Shown here in pieces: positions 8,061 to 16,270 of a DNA stretch of 64,000 bases. The stretch covers positions 2,542,001-2,606,000 of the forward strand of contig NZ_JAIWZC010000001.1 in NCBI RefSeq assembly GCF_020297485.1, read 5' to 3'. Both the position numbers and the translations under genes were made by a program. The notes beneath the pieces were generated by a model. The model was not told the DNA's origin. It worked only from the letters and a program-made list of their open reading frames with translations, and did no database searches. Every line of letters starts with the position of its first letter. The first letter of the stretch is position 1. The stretch comes from Enterocloster clostridioformis. Lineage in GTDB: Bacteria > Bacillota > Clostridia > Lachnospirales > Lachnospiraceae.

Positions 8061-9695
8061 CTAGTATCTCCTGTGCCCGTCAAAAGCTGCCTGCATCTTT
8101 ATCATTTCCTGAATATCATGGATGGATGGGTTGATATGCCTCAGTGTCTTTCCGGTCTTTTCCCGGTAGGATGCAAAGGTGCCGCACCGAAGAATGGTTA
8201 TCTCCAGCGGGTCCATGCCCAGTATCCGTTTCAAATCATGGTAATCCTGGTCCACGTATTTAAAATAAATGGTCAGGTGTTCCTTCAGAAGTTCCCGGCT
8301 GACGGCCCGGTTCACCACACAGCCGGGCGCCAGCTCCACGTACATATGGAGATAGGGCCTTCCCCTGTCCTCGGTAAACTCCTTCAGAGCCGCCCAGTCC
8401 GTCACATCAATTCCCGAAAGGCTGATAACATTCTTAATGGAATTTTCCGAAATCCTTGTAAACCCGGCAATATCAATAATATCCGGCACCCGGTCAATGT
8501 ACTCAAACCTGGGAATCCGCGTCTCATCCTCCTTGCTGGCAAGTCCCAGACAGCGGTAGACATCCCCCACCCGGTACCGGGCAAATGCCCCGCCTTTCAA
8601 CACAGTAAGGACAATTTCATATACTTCTCCGGCTGCCACCTCATCCATACATATGGCCCTGGGAACATAGGAGGGATCATCCAGATTTTTGTACATTTCC
8701 GTTTCCGGTATGAATTCATAAAAGCATGCATCCGGGAAAAAGTAAAGTCCGTTGCGGTTCCATGTCTCTGTCCCGATAAAACTGGGTTCTGTCCCCGCAA
8801 ACACTTCCACCGGCCTGATACCCCACAACTCCTCCAGGTCATCTTTATAGCAGCGGTTATCTGTTCCAGCGCACAAAAATCCCTTCAGTTTGAACAGGTC
8901 CTTAGGCATCAGTCCCCGTCCTTCCTTCTCACACTGTTTTTTCGCCTTAAGATACCGCAGTGTCATGGAAGGAGGCATGGTAAACATTTTTTTCAGGAAG
9001 GATCCGCCCTTCTTACCGCCCTCAGACAGGCTGGCAATGCTCATACTCACATAATAAGCCACGCTGCCCATGCCGAAGAAGAAATCAATCCCCTTTCCCA
9101 GCCCCATCTTAAATCCCTTCTTATTCCGCTCGGAAAAGGTCATATTCACGGCCTCGTCCACCGGAGGAAGGAACTCTATGTGGAGTTCGTCCGACAATCC
9201 CAGTGGAATCAGGCCAGTGATATAGGGCAAAGGCGCCAGTCCATACAAAAATGTATCGCCGATTCCGATGTCAAAGCTTCCCCTGCCCTTGCTGGTAGCC
9301 ATCATCAGGCAGGTCAGGATATTATTCTTGTAGGTTTTCAGCATACCGCTGGTGTAGGGCGCCACCTTGATAGGATGCTTTCCGCCCTCCCATGTGGTCT
9401 GAATCCATATGATCGGTTTATCAGGAAGCATGTCCTCCTTTTTCAAAAGAAGGACATCCGCATAATCTTCGTAGGTGGTCAGCGGCACCATGGACCGGAA
9501 CTCATCTATGCTCTCCGGCCTCCTATCCTTTAGAATCTTCTTTCCAAGAGGACTTGCGCACCAGAGTCCAATCTGCTCCTCCAAAAGCCTTCTCTGGATT
9601 TTCATATAGGATTCCAGGTCCAGGTCCAGAAAACCGCAGTATTCCTGCCATATCCTGTCATATTCCTGATTGGTCAGCTTTTCCTCAAATGTCAT
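8061..9695 (-). CDS. GH3-family acyl-adenylating (amido-synthetase-like) enzyme
   Basis: A 544-residue member of the GH3 auxin-responsive promoter family, ANL-like enzymes that adenylate a carboxylic acid and, in plants, couple it to an amino acid. The third ATP motif is clear (FARYRVGDVYRCLG, around residue 375) and an FAGTEPSFIGTE block matches the second (YASTE-like) motif. The first phosphate loop is unorthodox: TTWEGGKHPIKVAPYTSG (about 100-117) in place of a Ser/Thr/Gly loop. A bacterial substrate cannot be deduced. It sits between an ICMT-like methyltransferase gene (gap 6 bp) and a c-di-GMP receptor gene (gap 14 bp), so the three are surely cotranscribed. The family call is strong; the reaction is inference. 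Confidence 0.88.
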   Translation of the reverse strand: MTFEEKLTNQEYDRIWQEYCGFLDLDLESYMKIQRRLLEEQIGLWCASPLGKKILKDRRPESIDEFRSMVPLTTYEDYADVLLLKKEDMLPDKPIIWIQTTWEGGKHPIKVAPYTSGMLKTYKNNILTCLMMATSKGRGSFDIGIGDTFLYGLAPLPYITGLIPLGLSDELHIEFLPPVDEAVNMTFSERNKKGFKMGLGKGIDFFFGMGSVAYYVSMSIASLSEGGKKGGSFLKKMFTMPPSMTLRYLKAKKQCEKEGRGLMPKDLFKLKGFLCAGTDNRCYKDDLEELWGIRPVEVFAGTEPSFIGTETWNRNGLYFFPDACFYEFIPETEMYKNLDDPSYVPRAICMDEVAAGEVYEIVLTVLKGGAFARYRVGDVYRCLGLASKEDETRIPRFEYIDRVPDIIDIAGFTRISENSIKNVISLSGIDVTDWAALKEFTEDRGRPYLHMYVELAPGCVVNRAVSRELLKEHLTIYFKYVDQDYHDLKRILGMDPLEITILRCGTFASYREKTGKTLRHINPSIHDIQEMIKMQAAFDGHRRY

Positions 9696-9701
9696 TCCAG
9701 T

Positions 9702-10235
9702 TCACCGCCTTTTCCACAGTCTGGGTAGTAAAAATGGTACTTGTTCCTGGTAATCCCTGTAGTCGCAAAATTCCTCTACAAATATAAGCCTGTCCTGATA
9801 CCAGGCATACAGAAGGTTCAGAAAAGAAAGACACAGACCGAGCATCACCCGGTTCGGATTCCCTGTGGACAGGCCCATACAGAAAAAACAGCCAAAAAAC
9901 CACCATATGCCCGGATGACGGCACCAGCCATACATACCTGAGCGGCAGACCTTGTGCCGGTCCGCCTCCTGGCAATAAGTACTGTCAAAGGGCAGCGCAA
10001 AATACAGCGTATAAATCAGCATCGCCAGAAAAAACGCGCCCGGAAGGAGCCAGACTGACTGTCCCTTAACCCCTGAGGAAACACAAGAATACACCATTCT
10101 TCCTCCCACCACAGCCAGCAGCAGGTTGCCTGCCGCAAAAAGCGGGGCGAAGCCATTTTTTTTCAAAAAAACCCGATTCCAGTCATATAGGAAAAACATC
10201 CCAAAAGCCCCTAATCCAAAGCCCCAGTCCAACAT
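9702..10235 (-). CDS. ICMT/PEMT-like integral membrane methyltransferase
   Basis: A 177-residue membrane protein with about five hydrophobic segments. The C-terminal half carries the isoprenylcysteine carboxyl methyltransferase / phospholipid methyltransferase signature: GMYGWCRHPGIWWFFG (about 113-128), then an acidic residue in FVEEF, then DYRDYQEQVPFLLPRL at the C-terminus. RHP and the Glu are the SAM-binding residues in this family. It is the first gene of the operon with the GH3 enzyme and the HD-GYP receptor; AGGGGGG precedes the ATG. Known relatives methylate lipid or small hydrophobic carboxylates or amines. The true substrate is unknown, but the GH3 neighbour suggests a carboxylate-derived small molecule. 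Confidence 0.82.
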   Translation of the reverse strand: MLDWGFGLGAFGMFFLYDWNRVFLKKNGFAPLFAAGNLLLAVVGGRMVYSCVSSGVKGQSVWLLPGAFFLAMLIYTLYFALPFDSTYCQEADRHKVCRSGMYGWCRHPGIWWFFGCFFCMGLSTGNPNRVMLGLCLSFLNLLYAWYQDRLIFVEEFCDYRDYQEQVPFLLPRLWKRR

Positions 10236-10611
10236 CTATATCCCCCCTGCCCAATATATAAAAGGGAGCCCGCTCTCTTTATGACTCCAGACCCCCAACC
10301 ATATCCAAAATAAATCCTCCCATCTGTTCTCAACCTTGGGAAATTATGTAAAGTACCATGTAAATATTAACTATTTGCCGAATAGTATAAATTCTATCAT
10401 AAATATGTCGAAAAAGGAAGGGATTTACCCGGATATTATTTATTCTTTCTTATAAATAATTAGGTTATTTTGTAATCATATTAAATTTATTGTTTTTTAG
10501 GTACAATTATCCTCCCCTCGCCTGTTTAAGGATACTCCGGCCGGGAAGATTATTAATCCAGATATTTACAAGGGTACAAAGAATTGAGCCGTCAATTCTC
10601 ATGTGGCCATG

Positions 10612-10644
10612 GCAGAAAAAAAGGGACAGTCCAGGCTATCCCTT
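10612..10644 (-). terminator. Intrinsic terminator ending the tRNA-Thr region
   Basis: On the minus strand AAGGGATAG pairs with CTGTCCCTT (10644-10636 with 10629-10621), loop of six, followed directly by a run of seven T residues. The stop codon of the small ORF at 10636-10743 lies inside the stem. Confidence 0.8.
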
Positions 10645-10743
10645 AAAATCCATATCCGTTGTAAATTCCCTGCCGCAATATGGGCAAGTGACACGAGCCA
10701 CTGGCTCCTCTGCCCCGTTTACAGTTTCATACGTATTCACCAA
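10636..10743 (-). CDS. Possible 35-residue zinc-knuckle-like peptide
   Basis: An open frame on the minus strand, too short for ordinary gene calling, reads ...NTYETVNGAEEP and then ARVTCPYCGREFTTDMDFKG before a TAG located in a terminator stem. CPYCGREF resembles half of a zinc ribbon. The frame has TTG or GTG starts only (10743 or 10740), with no convincing ribosome site, and it lies just past the tRNA-Thr terminator. It could be a real small protein, the tail of a decayed gene, or chance. The compact fit to the terminator is the main argument for reality. Confidence 0.3.
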   Translation of the reverse strand: MVNTYETVNGAEEPVARVTCPYCGREFTTDMDFKG

Positions 10744-10752
10744 TGCGGAACA

Positions 10753-10782
10753 AAAAGAAAAAAGCCCGGTAAATACCAGGCT
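10753..10782 (-). terminator. tRNA-Thr terminator
   Basis: On the minus strand AGCCTGGTA (10782-10774) pairs with TACCGGGCT (10771-10763) with one mismatch, followed by TTTTTTCTTTTTG. It lies 8 bp beyond the mature tRNA 3' end. Confidence 0.82.
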
Positions 10783-10789
10783 ATCCACA

Positions 10790-10862
10790 AGCTGCTGACG
10801 GGAATCGGACCCGTGACCTCCGCACTACCAATGCGACGCTCTACCGACTGAGCCACAGCAGC
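10790..10862 (-). tRNA. tRNA-Thr (anticodon GGT)
   Basis: A 73-nt cloverleaf on the minus strand: acceptor GCTGCTG/CAGCAGC, D arm GCTC/GAGC, anticodon stem TCGCA/TGCGG with loop TTGGTAG giving anticodon GGT, T arm ACGGG/CCCGT and discriminator T. CCA is not encoded. It has its own consensus promoter and terminator. Confidence 0.95.
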
Positions 10863-10898
10863 TTATTCTGTTTTGGTACGCTCTCGCGGGCCTTGTAT

Positions 10899-10927
10899 AT
10901 ATTATCATGACCACATGGTTTTGTCAA
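10899..10927 (-). promoter_or_regulatory. tRNA-Thr promoter
   Basis: Minus strand TTGACA at 10927-10922, exactly 17 nt, then TAATAT at 10904-10899, 36 bp upstream of the tRNA. A GC-rich stretch (GCCCGCGAGAGCG) follows the -10 box, as expected for a stringently controlled stable RNA promoter. Confidence 0.82.
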
Positions 10928-11079
10928 CAATAATTTTCAATTTTTTCTTCCATTCTATCCCCGCTCATTCAAACCGCTGCCCCCTCAAGCCTCCCAGGCA
11001 ATTGTGAGCAGCGGTATGTGAGCCGGCTTTCTCAAAGCATCTGAAAATAAGAATCCTAAAATCAATCCTATTCCAAATA

Positions 11080-12027
11080 TCAGAAAATCCCGTCATACCC
11101 TTCCCGCAGCGTATCACAGGAACGCCCCAGCTTCTCCAGCTCCTCCGGTGTCAGGGACAGCGGCAGGACTCTCTGTACTCCGTTCTGGTTTATGATGCAG
11201 GGAACGCCTGCAAACACGTCCATCTGGCCGTACTCTCCCCGCAGCATGGCGGATACGGTAAGTACGCTGTGCTCATCCCCCAGGATGGCCTTGGTTATTC
11301 TGGTAAGGGCCATTCCAATACCATAATAGGTGGCATTCTTGGCCTCTATGATTTTGTAGGCGGCAGTGCGGACCTCCTCCTCAATGTCATCAAACCGCTG
11401 CCTGCACAACGCTTCCCCGTTTTCCCCGCACAGCTCCAGAATGGGCTTGGTGGCCAGCAGCGCCTGGCTCCACGGCACGAACTCGCTGTCCCCATGCTCT
11501 CCCATGACATAGGCGTGGACATTTCTCGGGTCCGCCTTCAGATAATCGCCTAACAGGTACCTGAGTCTGGCTGTGTCCAGGGCTGTTCCTGTTCCCATCA
11601 CCCGTCTTGGATTAAAGCCCGACAGGGTACAGGTTATCCTGGTCATGATGTCAACCGGATTGGTTGCCACCAGAAACAGGCCATTGAATCCCGATGAGGT
11701 AACCGGCTCAATGATGGATCGGAACACCTCGGCATTCCTTTTCAGAAGGTCCAGACGGGTTTCACCCTGTTTCTGCGCCACGCCGGCACAGATGACCACG
11801 ATATCCGCATCCCTGCAGTCATCGTACTCCCCTGCGTATATTGTCATGCTGGAATTGGCAAATGCCAGGCCATGGTTTAAATCCATTGCCTCCCCCTCGG
11901 CCCTCTTCTTGTTCACATCAATGAGCACCAGCTCATCGCACACCGACTGATTCAGAAGACAGTAGGCATAGCTCATGCCCACCATTCCAGTTCCTACGAT
12001 TACCACTTTTCTCTTATCTGCTCTCAT
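11080..12027 (-). CDS. ldh: L-lactate dehydrogenase
   Basis: A 315-residue NAD-dependent LDH that reduces pyruvate to L-lactate at the end of fermentation. The Rossmann motif GTGMVGMSYA is at residues 12-21, the substrate-binding loop contains CAGVAQKQGETRLDLL with the conserved Arg, ATNPVDIMT is present, and the catalytic His lies in YVMGEHGDSEFVPWS (about 172-186). Gln in AQKQGE is the residue typical of lactate over malate dehydrogenase. AAGGAG precedes ATG 12027. It lies 122 bp after pilT and is probably a separate unit. Allosteric fructose-1,6-bisphosphate control is common in the family but cannot be read here. Confidence 0.95.
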   Translation of the reverse strand: MRADKRKVVIVGTGMVGMSYAYCLLNQSVCDELVLIDVNKKRAEGEAMDLNHGLAFANSSMTIYAGEYDDCRDADIVVICAGVAQKQGETRLDLLKRNAEVFRSIIEPVTSSGFNGLFLVATNPVDIMTRITCTLSGFNPRRVMGTGTALDTARLRYLLGDYLKADPRNVHAYVMGEHGDSEFVPWSQALLATKPILELCGENGEALCRQRFDDIEEEVRTAAYKIIEAKNATYYGIGMALTRITKAILGDEHSVLTVSAMLRGEYGQMDVFAGVPCIINQNGVQRVLPLSLTPEELEKLGRSCDTLREGYDGIF

Positions 12028-12149
12028 GTTCTGCTCCTTTCCTGCCGTCCCGGTCTGCTGTTCATATCCTTAGTATAACTGGAAAACCCGCGTCTTATTC
12101 CGGCAGGATTTACAGCTGGTCTTTCCGGGACCTGCGGCGGTTTTTGCGG

Positions 12150-13211
12150 TTATCTGGCCAGTTTCTTTTCCATGAGCTCACTGTTGCTGCTGTAAGCCGC
12201 CGCATTTTCACGGGAAATCACTCCGTCACGGTATAGTTTAATAAGGCTGTTATCCATGGATACCATACCTTCCTCCTGGGAGGTGGCAATGACTCCGTCT
12301 ATCTGGTGAATCTTGGATTCACGTATCATATTGCGGATTGCATTGTTTAAAAACATGATTTCAAATGCCGGCTGCACCCCGCCGTCCACAGTGGGTATGA
12401 GCTGCTGGGATATGACCGCATCCAGCACCATGGCCAGCTGGGTCCTTATCTGCTGCTGCTGATTTGGCGGAAATGCATCAATGACACGGTCGATGGTATT
12501 GGCCGCCCCCACGGTGTGAAGGGTGGAGAGAATCAGATGGCCTGTCTCCGCTGCTGTCATGGCTATGCTGATAGTCTCATAATCTCTCATTTCTCCTAAC
12601 AGGATGACATCCGGCGCCTGGCGCAGGGATGCCCTCAGGCCAGTAACGTAGCTGTCCGTATCCGTAACAATCTCTCTCTGGGTCACCACGCTCTGTTTAT
12701 GCCTGTGCAGGTATTCAATGGGGTCCTCCAGTGTGATGACATGGGCATTTCTGGTGCTGTTGATTTCATCAATAATACAAGCCAGGGTCGTGCTTTTGCC
12801 GCTGCCTGCCGGTCCGGTCACCAGTACCATTCCCTTGGTAAGCCTGGATACGCCGATGATACTGTCCGGCAGATGAAGCTGTCCGGCATCCGGCAGTTCA
12901 AAACGCACCACGCGGATGATTCCCGCCAAGGATCCTCTCTGGCGGAACACACTGGCCCTGAAACGCGACACCCCAGGGATGGCAAAGGAGAAATCATCAT
13001 CTCCGTGGGACTGGACCTTATCCATGCCCCGGTTCTTTGCCAGGCCGTATATCTCGGTAATCATCTTATCCATCTCGTCGGGCATGATCCGGTTATCACC
13101 CTGATAGATAATCCGGCCGCCAATCTTATAGGAGAAGGGCATGCCTGGAATAAGAAATATGTCAGCCGCATTCTGCTCCACGGCCGATGTAAGCAATTCC
13201 ATCACATTCAT
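12150..13211 (-). CDS. pilT: PilT-type pilus retraction ATPase
   Basis: A 353-residue secretion NTPase of the PilT class. An N-terminal PAS-like domain is followed by Walker A GPAGSGKSTT (about 134-143), the Asp box TLEDPIEYLHRHK, Walker B-like DVILLGEMRD and the His box GHLILSTLHT. NNAIRNMIRESK near the C-terminus matches the AIRNLIRE motif characteristic of PilT retraction ATPases, not PilB assembly motors. No PilB is visible among its neighbours, which is odd: either PilB lies elsewhere or this protein supplies the only motor. It is the last gene of the pilus-like cluster at 12.1-17.2 kb. The start ATG follows GGAGCAAAACAG. Confidence 0.93.
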   Translation of the reverse strand: MNVMELLTSAVEQNAADIFLIPGMPFSYKIGGRIIYQGDNRIMPDEMDKMITEIYGLAKNRGMDKVQSHGDDDFSFAIPGVSRFRASVFRQRGSLAGIIRVVRFELPDAGQLHLPDSIIGVSRLTKGMVLVTGPAGSGKSTTLACIIDEINSTRNAHVITLEDPIEYLHRHKQSVVTQREIVTDTDSYVTGLRASLRQAPDVILLGEMRDYETISIAMTAAETGHLILSTLHTVGAANTIDRVIDAFPPNQQQQIRTQLAMVLDAVISQQLIPTVDGGVQPAFEIMFLNNAIRNMIRESKIHQIDGVIATSQEEGMVSMDNSLIKLYRDGVISRENAAAYSSNSELMEKKLAR

Positions 13212-13236
13212 CTGTTTTGCTCCTTTTGCCTCTGTT

Positions 13237-13716
13237 TTATTCCTGGAATGGGGCTGCTCCGCCCCACACAGGCATTGAATTATCTATTTCATACTCATCA
13301 CTGGCATATACATACCATGATTTTATATCGTAATGTTTTTCACCGCACATGAGAACCAGCTCAATGCGCAGGGACTGTCCCCTGTCCATGGGGATGTCCG
13401 TGGAAATAAGACCGCTCTCCCTGTCATAAAGCTCTCCCAGCCTGTCCTTGATATCCAGGCTGCACTGGGTGGAATCCTTTTCCTCCCCCATTTCCTCTGT
13501 CAGGACCTGGTCCACTTCCTTAAGCCACTGCTGCCCCCTGCTGTCCGCCTCATAATATGCCCGGACCGCCTCCCCGTTTCGCCCGGCCAGCTTTAAATCG
13601 CCCTGGGCGCTGCTTAAGGACAGCAGTCCAAAGGTAGCCATGCACAGAACGATGAAAATAAGAATCAGGGACGACGCCCCTATATTCACTTTATTCCTGG
13701 ATGCCTCTCCTGCCAT
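13237..13716 (-). CDS. Pilus-cluster protein with N-terminal membrane anchor
   Basis: A protein of about 159 residues I cannot assign to a named family. After a short polar leader (MAGEASRNKVN) comes one hydrophobic segment (about 12-32, ASSLILIFIVLCMATFGLL) followed by SLSSAQGDLKLA, resembling the anchor of pilin-like minor subunits. The remainder is soluble and acidic, with a predicted helix around DSRGQQWLKEVDQVL. There is no prepilin peptidase Gly-Phe site. ATG 13716 was preferred to 13740 because AAGGAAAGG precedes it. It lies 25 bp before pilT and 93 bp after the previous gene. Probably a minor structural component or assembly factor of the pilus-like machine. Confidence 0.7.
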   Translation of the reverse strand: MAGEASRNKVNIGASSLILIFIVLCMATFGLLSLSSAQGDLKLAGRNGEAVRAYYEADSRGQQWLKEVDQVLTEEMGEEKDSTQCSLDIKDRLGELYDRESGLISTDIPMDRGQSLRIELVLMCGEKHYDIKSWYVYASDEYEIDNSMPVWGGAAPFQE

Positions 13717-13833
13717 CTGCCTTTCCTTTCCGTGTTTCATTTTCCCGAACCTTGCCGGCGGCTGAATATTCCTGAATCTTAAGCCCTGCCGCCGGCTGCA
13801 TGTAAAACTGCGCGCAGCGGGGCCTGCATGCTC

Positions 13834-14349
13834 TTAGGGCTGCGCATAGGTCTCTGTCTGCAAACGGTACAGCAGCTTTCCCTTGTCAGTTCCTCTGGCA
13901 TAGCGCATGATAAGTATGTCCGCCCGCTTCATTTTATCCACAGTTCCGGTGTATATGACGCCCAAAAAGGACGGTTCATTGTCAGGTTCGGTCTCCTCCC
14001 AGCTGTTGTTCCAGTACATGGTATGTATACCTACGTAGCCTTCACTCTGTACCAGCTCCTGGTTCCATTCAGCCTGTTCCCGGTTTTTCCCGTCAGCATC
14101 TGCCAGGTGTTCCCATATATTACGGTCCGGAAGCATCTCCGGCCACCTAAGAGACTGCCCCGCCTTCAGCTCTTCTGCCAGGCTCTGCGCCTTTAACACC
14201 GCCTGATTTATGTCCCGGGCATCCCTGCTTATGTTGTCAGCCTTCACGAACACCAGAACACAGATACTGGCGCAGATGATAAAGAAACCCACCACCACCA
14301 GCATTTCCATTAAAAATGGCCCTGAACCGGACCCGCTTTTCCTATTCAT
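13834..14349 (-). CDS. Pseudopilin-like protein
   Basis: About 171 residues. The N-terminus has a short basic leader (MNRKSGSGSG), then PFLMEMLVVVGFFIICASIC, a 20-residue hydrophobic helix with a Glu (ME) four residues in, much like the type IV prepilin pattern although the cleavage-site Gly is displaced. The rest is a soluble domain with IHTMYWNNSWEETEPDN. ATG 14349 is preferred because GGAGG lies 11 bases upstream; a TTG at 14358 is too close to it. It overlaps the preceding DUF4860-type gene by 8 bp. Probably a minor pilin; processing by a prepilin peptidase is uncertain. Confidence 0.72.
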   Translation of the reverse strand: MNRKSGSGSGPFLMEMLVVVGFFIICASICVLVFVKADNISRDARDINQAVLKAQSLAEELKAGQSLRWPEMLPDRNIWEHLADADGKNREQAEWNQELVQSEGYVGIHTMYWNNSWEETEPDNEPSFLGVIYTGTVDKMKRADILIMRYARGTDKGKLLYRLQTETYAQP

Positions 14350-14836
14350 CCGTCTCAAGTCCTCCGCTCCGCAGGGAAAGCTCCAGGCTTCCGCCGCCCT
14401 CTCCCACGGTCTCTATATGCAGCAGCCTGCCTTTCCTGGAAAGCTTCAGGCCCCGGCATTCCAGAATCTCCAGACCGTCCGCAAACCCCAAACCGCTGGA
14501 TGTGTCTGTGAACAATTCCCGGATGCTCCCATCGTCCCAGTAAATCCATGTGACGTATTCTGATTCCCCGATTTCCTGTTTCATCTCCAGCACCTGGGTT
14601 CCATCCACATCCACCACATTTACCATCCCGGCCCGGTCACCCTGGCGCACCTTGTTGGCAATGTAGCTCAGAGCTGTGCTGCCTGTATAATTGGCGTCGC
14701 TGCGCACATTGATATTTTCATATACCCGGCTGCCAATCAGCACTGTGAAAAGGGCACACAGCACAAATACCAGAAATAACAGCATGGTAAAAAGCACGCT
14801 AACGGCATTTCCCTTCTTGTCTGTCTTCCGATTCAT
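14342..14836 (-). CDS. DUF4860-type pilus-cluster membrane protein
   Basis: A 164-residue protein with one N-terminal membrane helix (about 12-33, SVLFTMLLFLVFVLCALFTV) preceded by basic residues. The following region (VYENINVRSDANYTGSTALS and YIANKVRQGD) and the FTDTSSGLGFADGLEIL block match my recollection of the DUF4860 family, found in Clostridia beside PilC and PilT genes. No enzyme motif is visible. It overlaps the downstream pseudopilin gene by 8 bp and follows the 15179 gene by 13 bp, so it belongs to the same transcript. Likely a minor pilin or an inner-membrane assembly component. Confidence 0.75.
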   Translation of the reverse strand: MNRKTDKKGNAVSVLFTMLLFLVFVLCALFTVLIGSRVYENINVRSDANYTGSTALSYIANKVRQGDRAGMVNVVDVDGTQVLEMKQEIGESEYVTWIYWDDGSIRELFTDTSSGLGFADGLEILECRGLKLSRKGRLLHIETVGEGGGSLELSLRSGGLETDE

Positions 14837-14849
14837 AACTGTATGCCCC

Positions 14850-15179
14850 CTACTCGTCTATGGGTATGATGGTGATTTCCGGCATCACATTGGATGCAAA
14901 ACCATCGTAAAACACATTGTATTTCTTCCTGTTAATCTGGATCGCATAATTCTCCTCCAGATATCCCACGCTGGGAGGATAACGGCCCTCAATGGCATAG
15001 CACTGGACCGAAGCCCTTGCCACTGCCTTCCTGAGAGTCTCCTCCTCCCTTGCGCCTGTCCTCCCTGAAAAATTCAGCACAGCCGCCGCAAATACCGCCA
15101 CCACGGCCGCCATGGCTGCCAGGGACAGAATGTAACCCAGCGCCTGGTTCTTCTCTTTTTTCTGAGACTTAACCTTCAT
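14850..15179 (-). CDS. Small pilin-like protein
   Basis: 109 residues with a lysine-rich start (MKVKSQKKEKNQ), one hydrophobic helix (about 14-34) and a short extracytoplasmic domain containing CYAIEGRYPPSVGYLEENYA. The YPPS.GYLE pattern recurs in pilin-like proteins just after the helix, where residues are counted toward a folded head (compare GRYPTS in GspG-like subunits). There is no canonical GFTLIE cleavage site. AGGAGG lies six bases before the ATG. It is placed directly after the PilC gene, the usual position for the major pilin in Gram-positive type IV pilus operons, so it may be the principal subunit; that is inference. Confidence 0.7.
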   Translation of the reverse strand: MKVKSQKKEKNQALGYILSLAAMAAVVAVFAAAVLNFSGRTGAREEETLRKAVARASVQCYAIEGRYPPSVGYLEENYAIQINRKKYNVFYDGFASNVMPEITIIPIDE

Positions 15180-15196
15180 CTGCTGCCTCCTAACTG

Positions 15197-16255
15197 TTAT
15201 CCGATAGCGGACAATACGCCCACCAGTGGAAGCATGACGGACAGAAGGACAAGTCCCACTGATATGGCCAGAACTGCCACTATAGTCGGTTCAAACCTGG
15301 CAATCATATCGTCGATGGCGGTATCGGCCATCTCCTCATAATCCTGGGATATCTCGTCCATAACGCTGTCCAGATGGCCGCTTCTGGTTCCTACTTTAAT
15401 CATCTGCACATAAAAACCGGAAAACAGGCCGGTATCCTTCATGGCCTGGTAATAGCTCTCACCCGTCTGAAGCTGCTCCGAGCATTTTCCGATGCGGACC
15501 GCCACGCTTTCGTTCTCAACCAGCTCCTTTGCCAGGTCCATGCCCTTTTCCAGCTCCATACCGCTCTTTAAGGTCAGGGCCAGTACTGAGGTAAACCGGC
15601 GGTTAGCCACTGCCAGGGCAATCTTGCTGCGGCCCTTCACGAAACTCACAAAACGCTCCACCAAAGCAAAACGTTTGCCGAATTTGGAGGCTGTCCAGAT
15701 CCCGCATAACACCAGGGCCAGCACAGCCCCCACAATAAGGGCGCCGCCGCTTAACCAGCCTCCCAGCCTCATGGCCGAGGCTGCCACAGGAGGCATCCGC
15801 GCCCCCAGCTGCTCATATACCTTGTTGAACACAGGCATGACCTTGGAAAACAGCACAAAGAGGACCACCAAAAGCATTACCACCATCATCACAGGATATG
15901 TGACCGCATTCTTTATGGCCCGCAGGAGCCGGTATTCCTTCTCATAATAATCGGACAGCGATTTCATCATCTGGTCCATGGTTCCTGTCTGCTGGCCCAG
16001 CTTGGCCATATGCACCACATAAGCCGGGAAAACGCCCGTATCCTCCATAACCTTGAAGAAGGGGTCCCCCAGCTCCACGCCCTCTGCCATGTACAAAAGC
16101 ATATCCTTCTCGCTCTGCGCGGCCGCGTCCTCAGCCATAATGGCCAGCCCTTCCTCCAGCGGAACAGCCGCTTCCAACAGCAGGGATATCTGCAGACAGA
16201 AGGCCGACAGCTCCTCATAGGAATACCGGTAATAAGACTCTCCCTTTTTCGCCAT
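15197..16255 (-). CDS. pilC: PilC/GspF-family inner-membrane platform protein
   Basis: 352 residues with the twofold T2SSF architecture: two cytoplasmic helical domains (about 12-135 and 215-335), each followed by membrane helices. The repeat signature is visible as LGDPFFKVMEDTGVFPAYVV and TGESYYQAMKDTGLFSGFYV, with membrane segments around 120-145, 175-195 and a C-terminal helix ending LMLPLVGVLSAIG. It forms the platform that transmits ATPase motion to the growing or retracting pilus. GGAGG precedes ATG 16255. It is 18 bp upstream of the small pilin gene and 16 bp after the transglutaminase gene, so it is central to the operon. Confidence 0.92.
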   Translation of the reverse strand: MAKKGESYYRYSYEELSAFCLQISLLLEAAVPLEEGLAIMAEDAAAQSEKDMLLYMAEGVELGDPFFKVMEDTGVFPAYVVHMAKLGQQTGTMDQMMKSLSDYYEKEYRLLRAIKNAVTYPVMMVVMLLVVLFVLFSKVMPVFNKVYEQLGARMPPVAASAMRLGGWLSGGALIVGAVLALVLCGIWTASKFGKRFALVERFVSFVKGRSKIALAVANRRFTSVLALTLKSGMELEKGMDLAKELVENESVAVRIGKCSEQLQTGESYYQAMKDTGLFSGFYVQMIKVGTRSGHLDSVMDEISQDYEEMADTAIDDMIARFEPTIVAVLAISVGLVLLSVMLPLVGVLSAIG

Positions 16256-16270
16256 CTCTTTTGCCTCCCC

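Noticed and set aside
8073..9533. 486-codon plus-strand frame opposite the GH3 gene.
   Set aside because: Shadow frame rich in Cys, His and Gln, with no ribosome site; the minus strand encodes the conserved enzyme.
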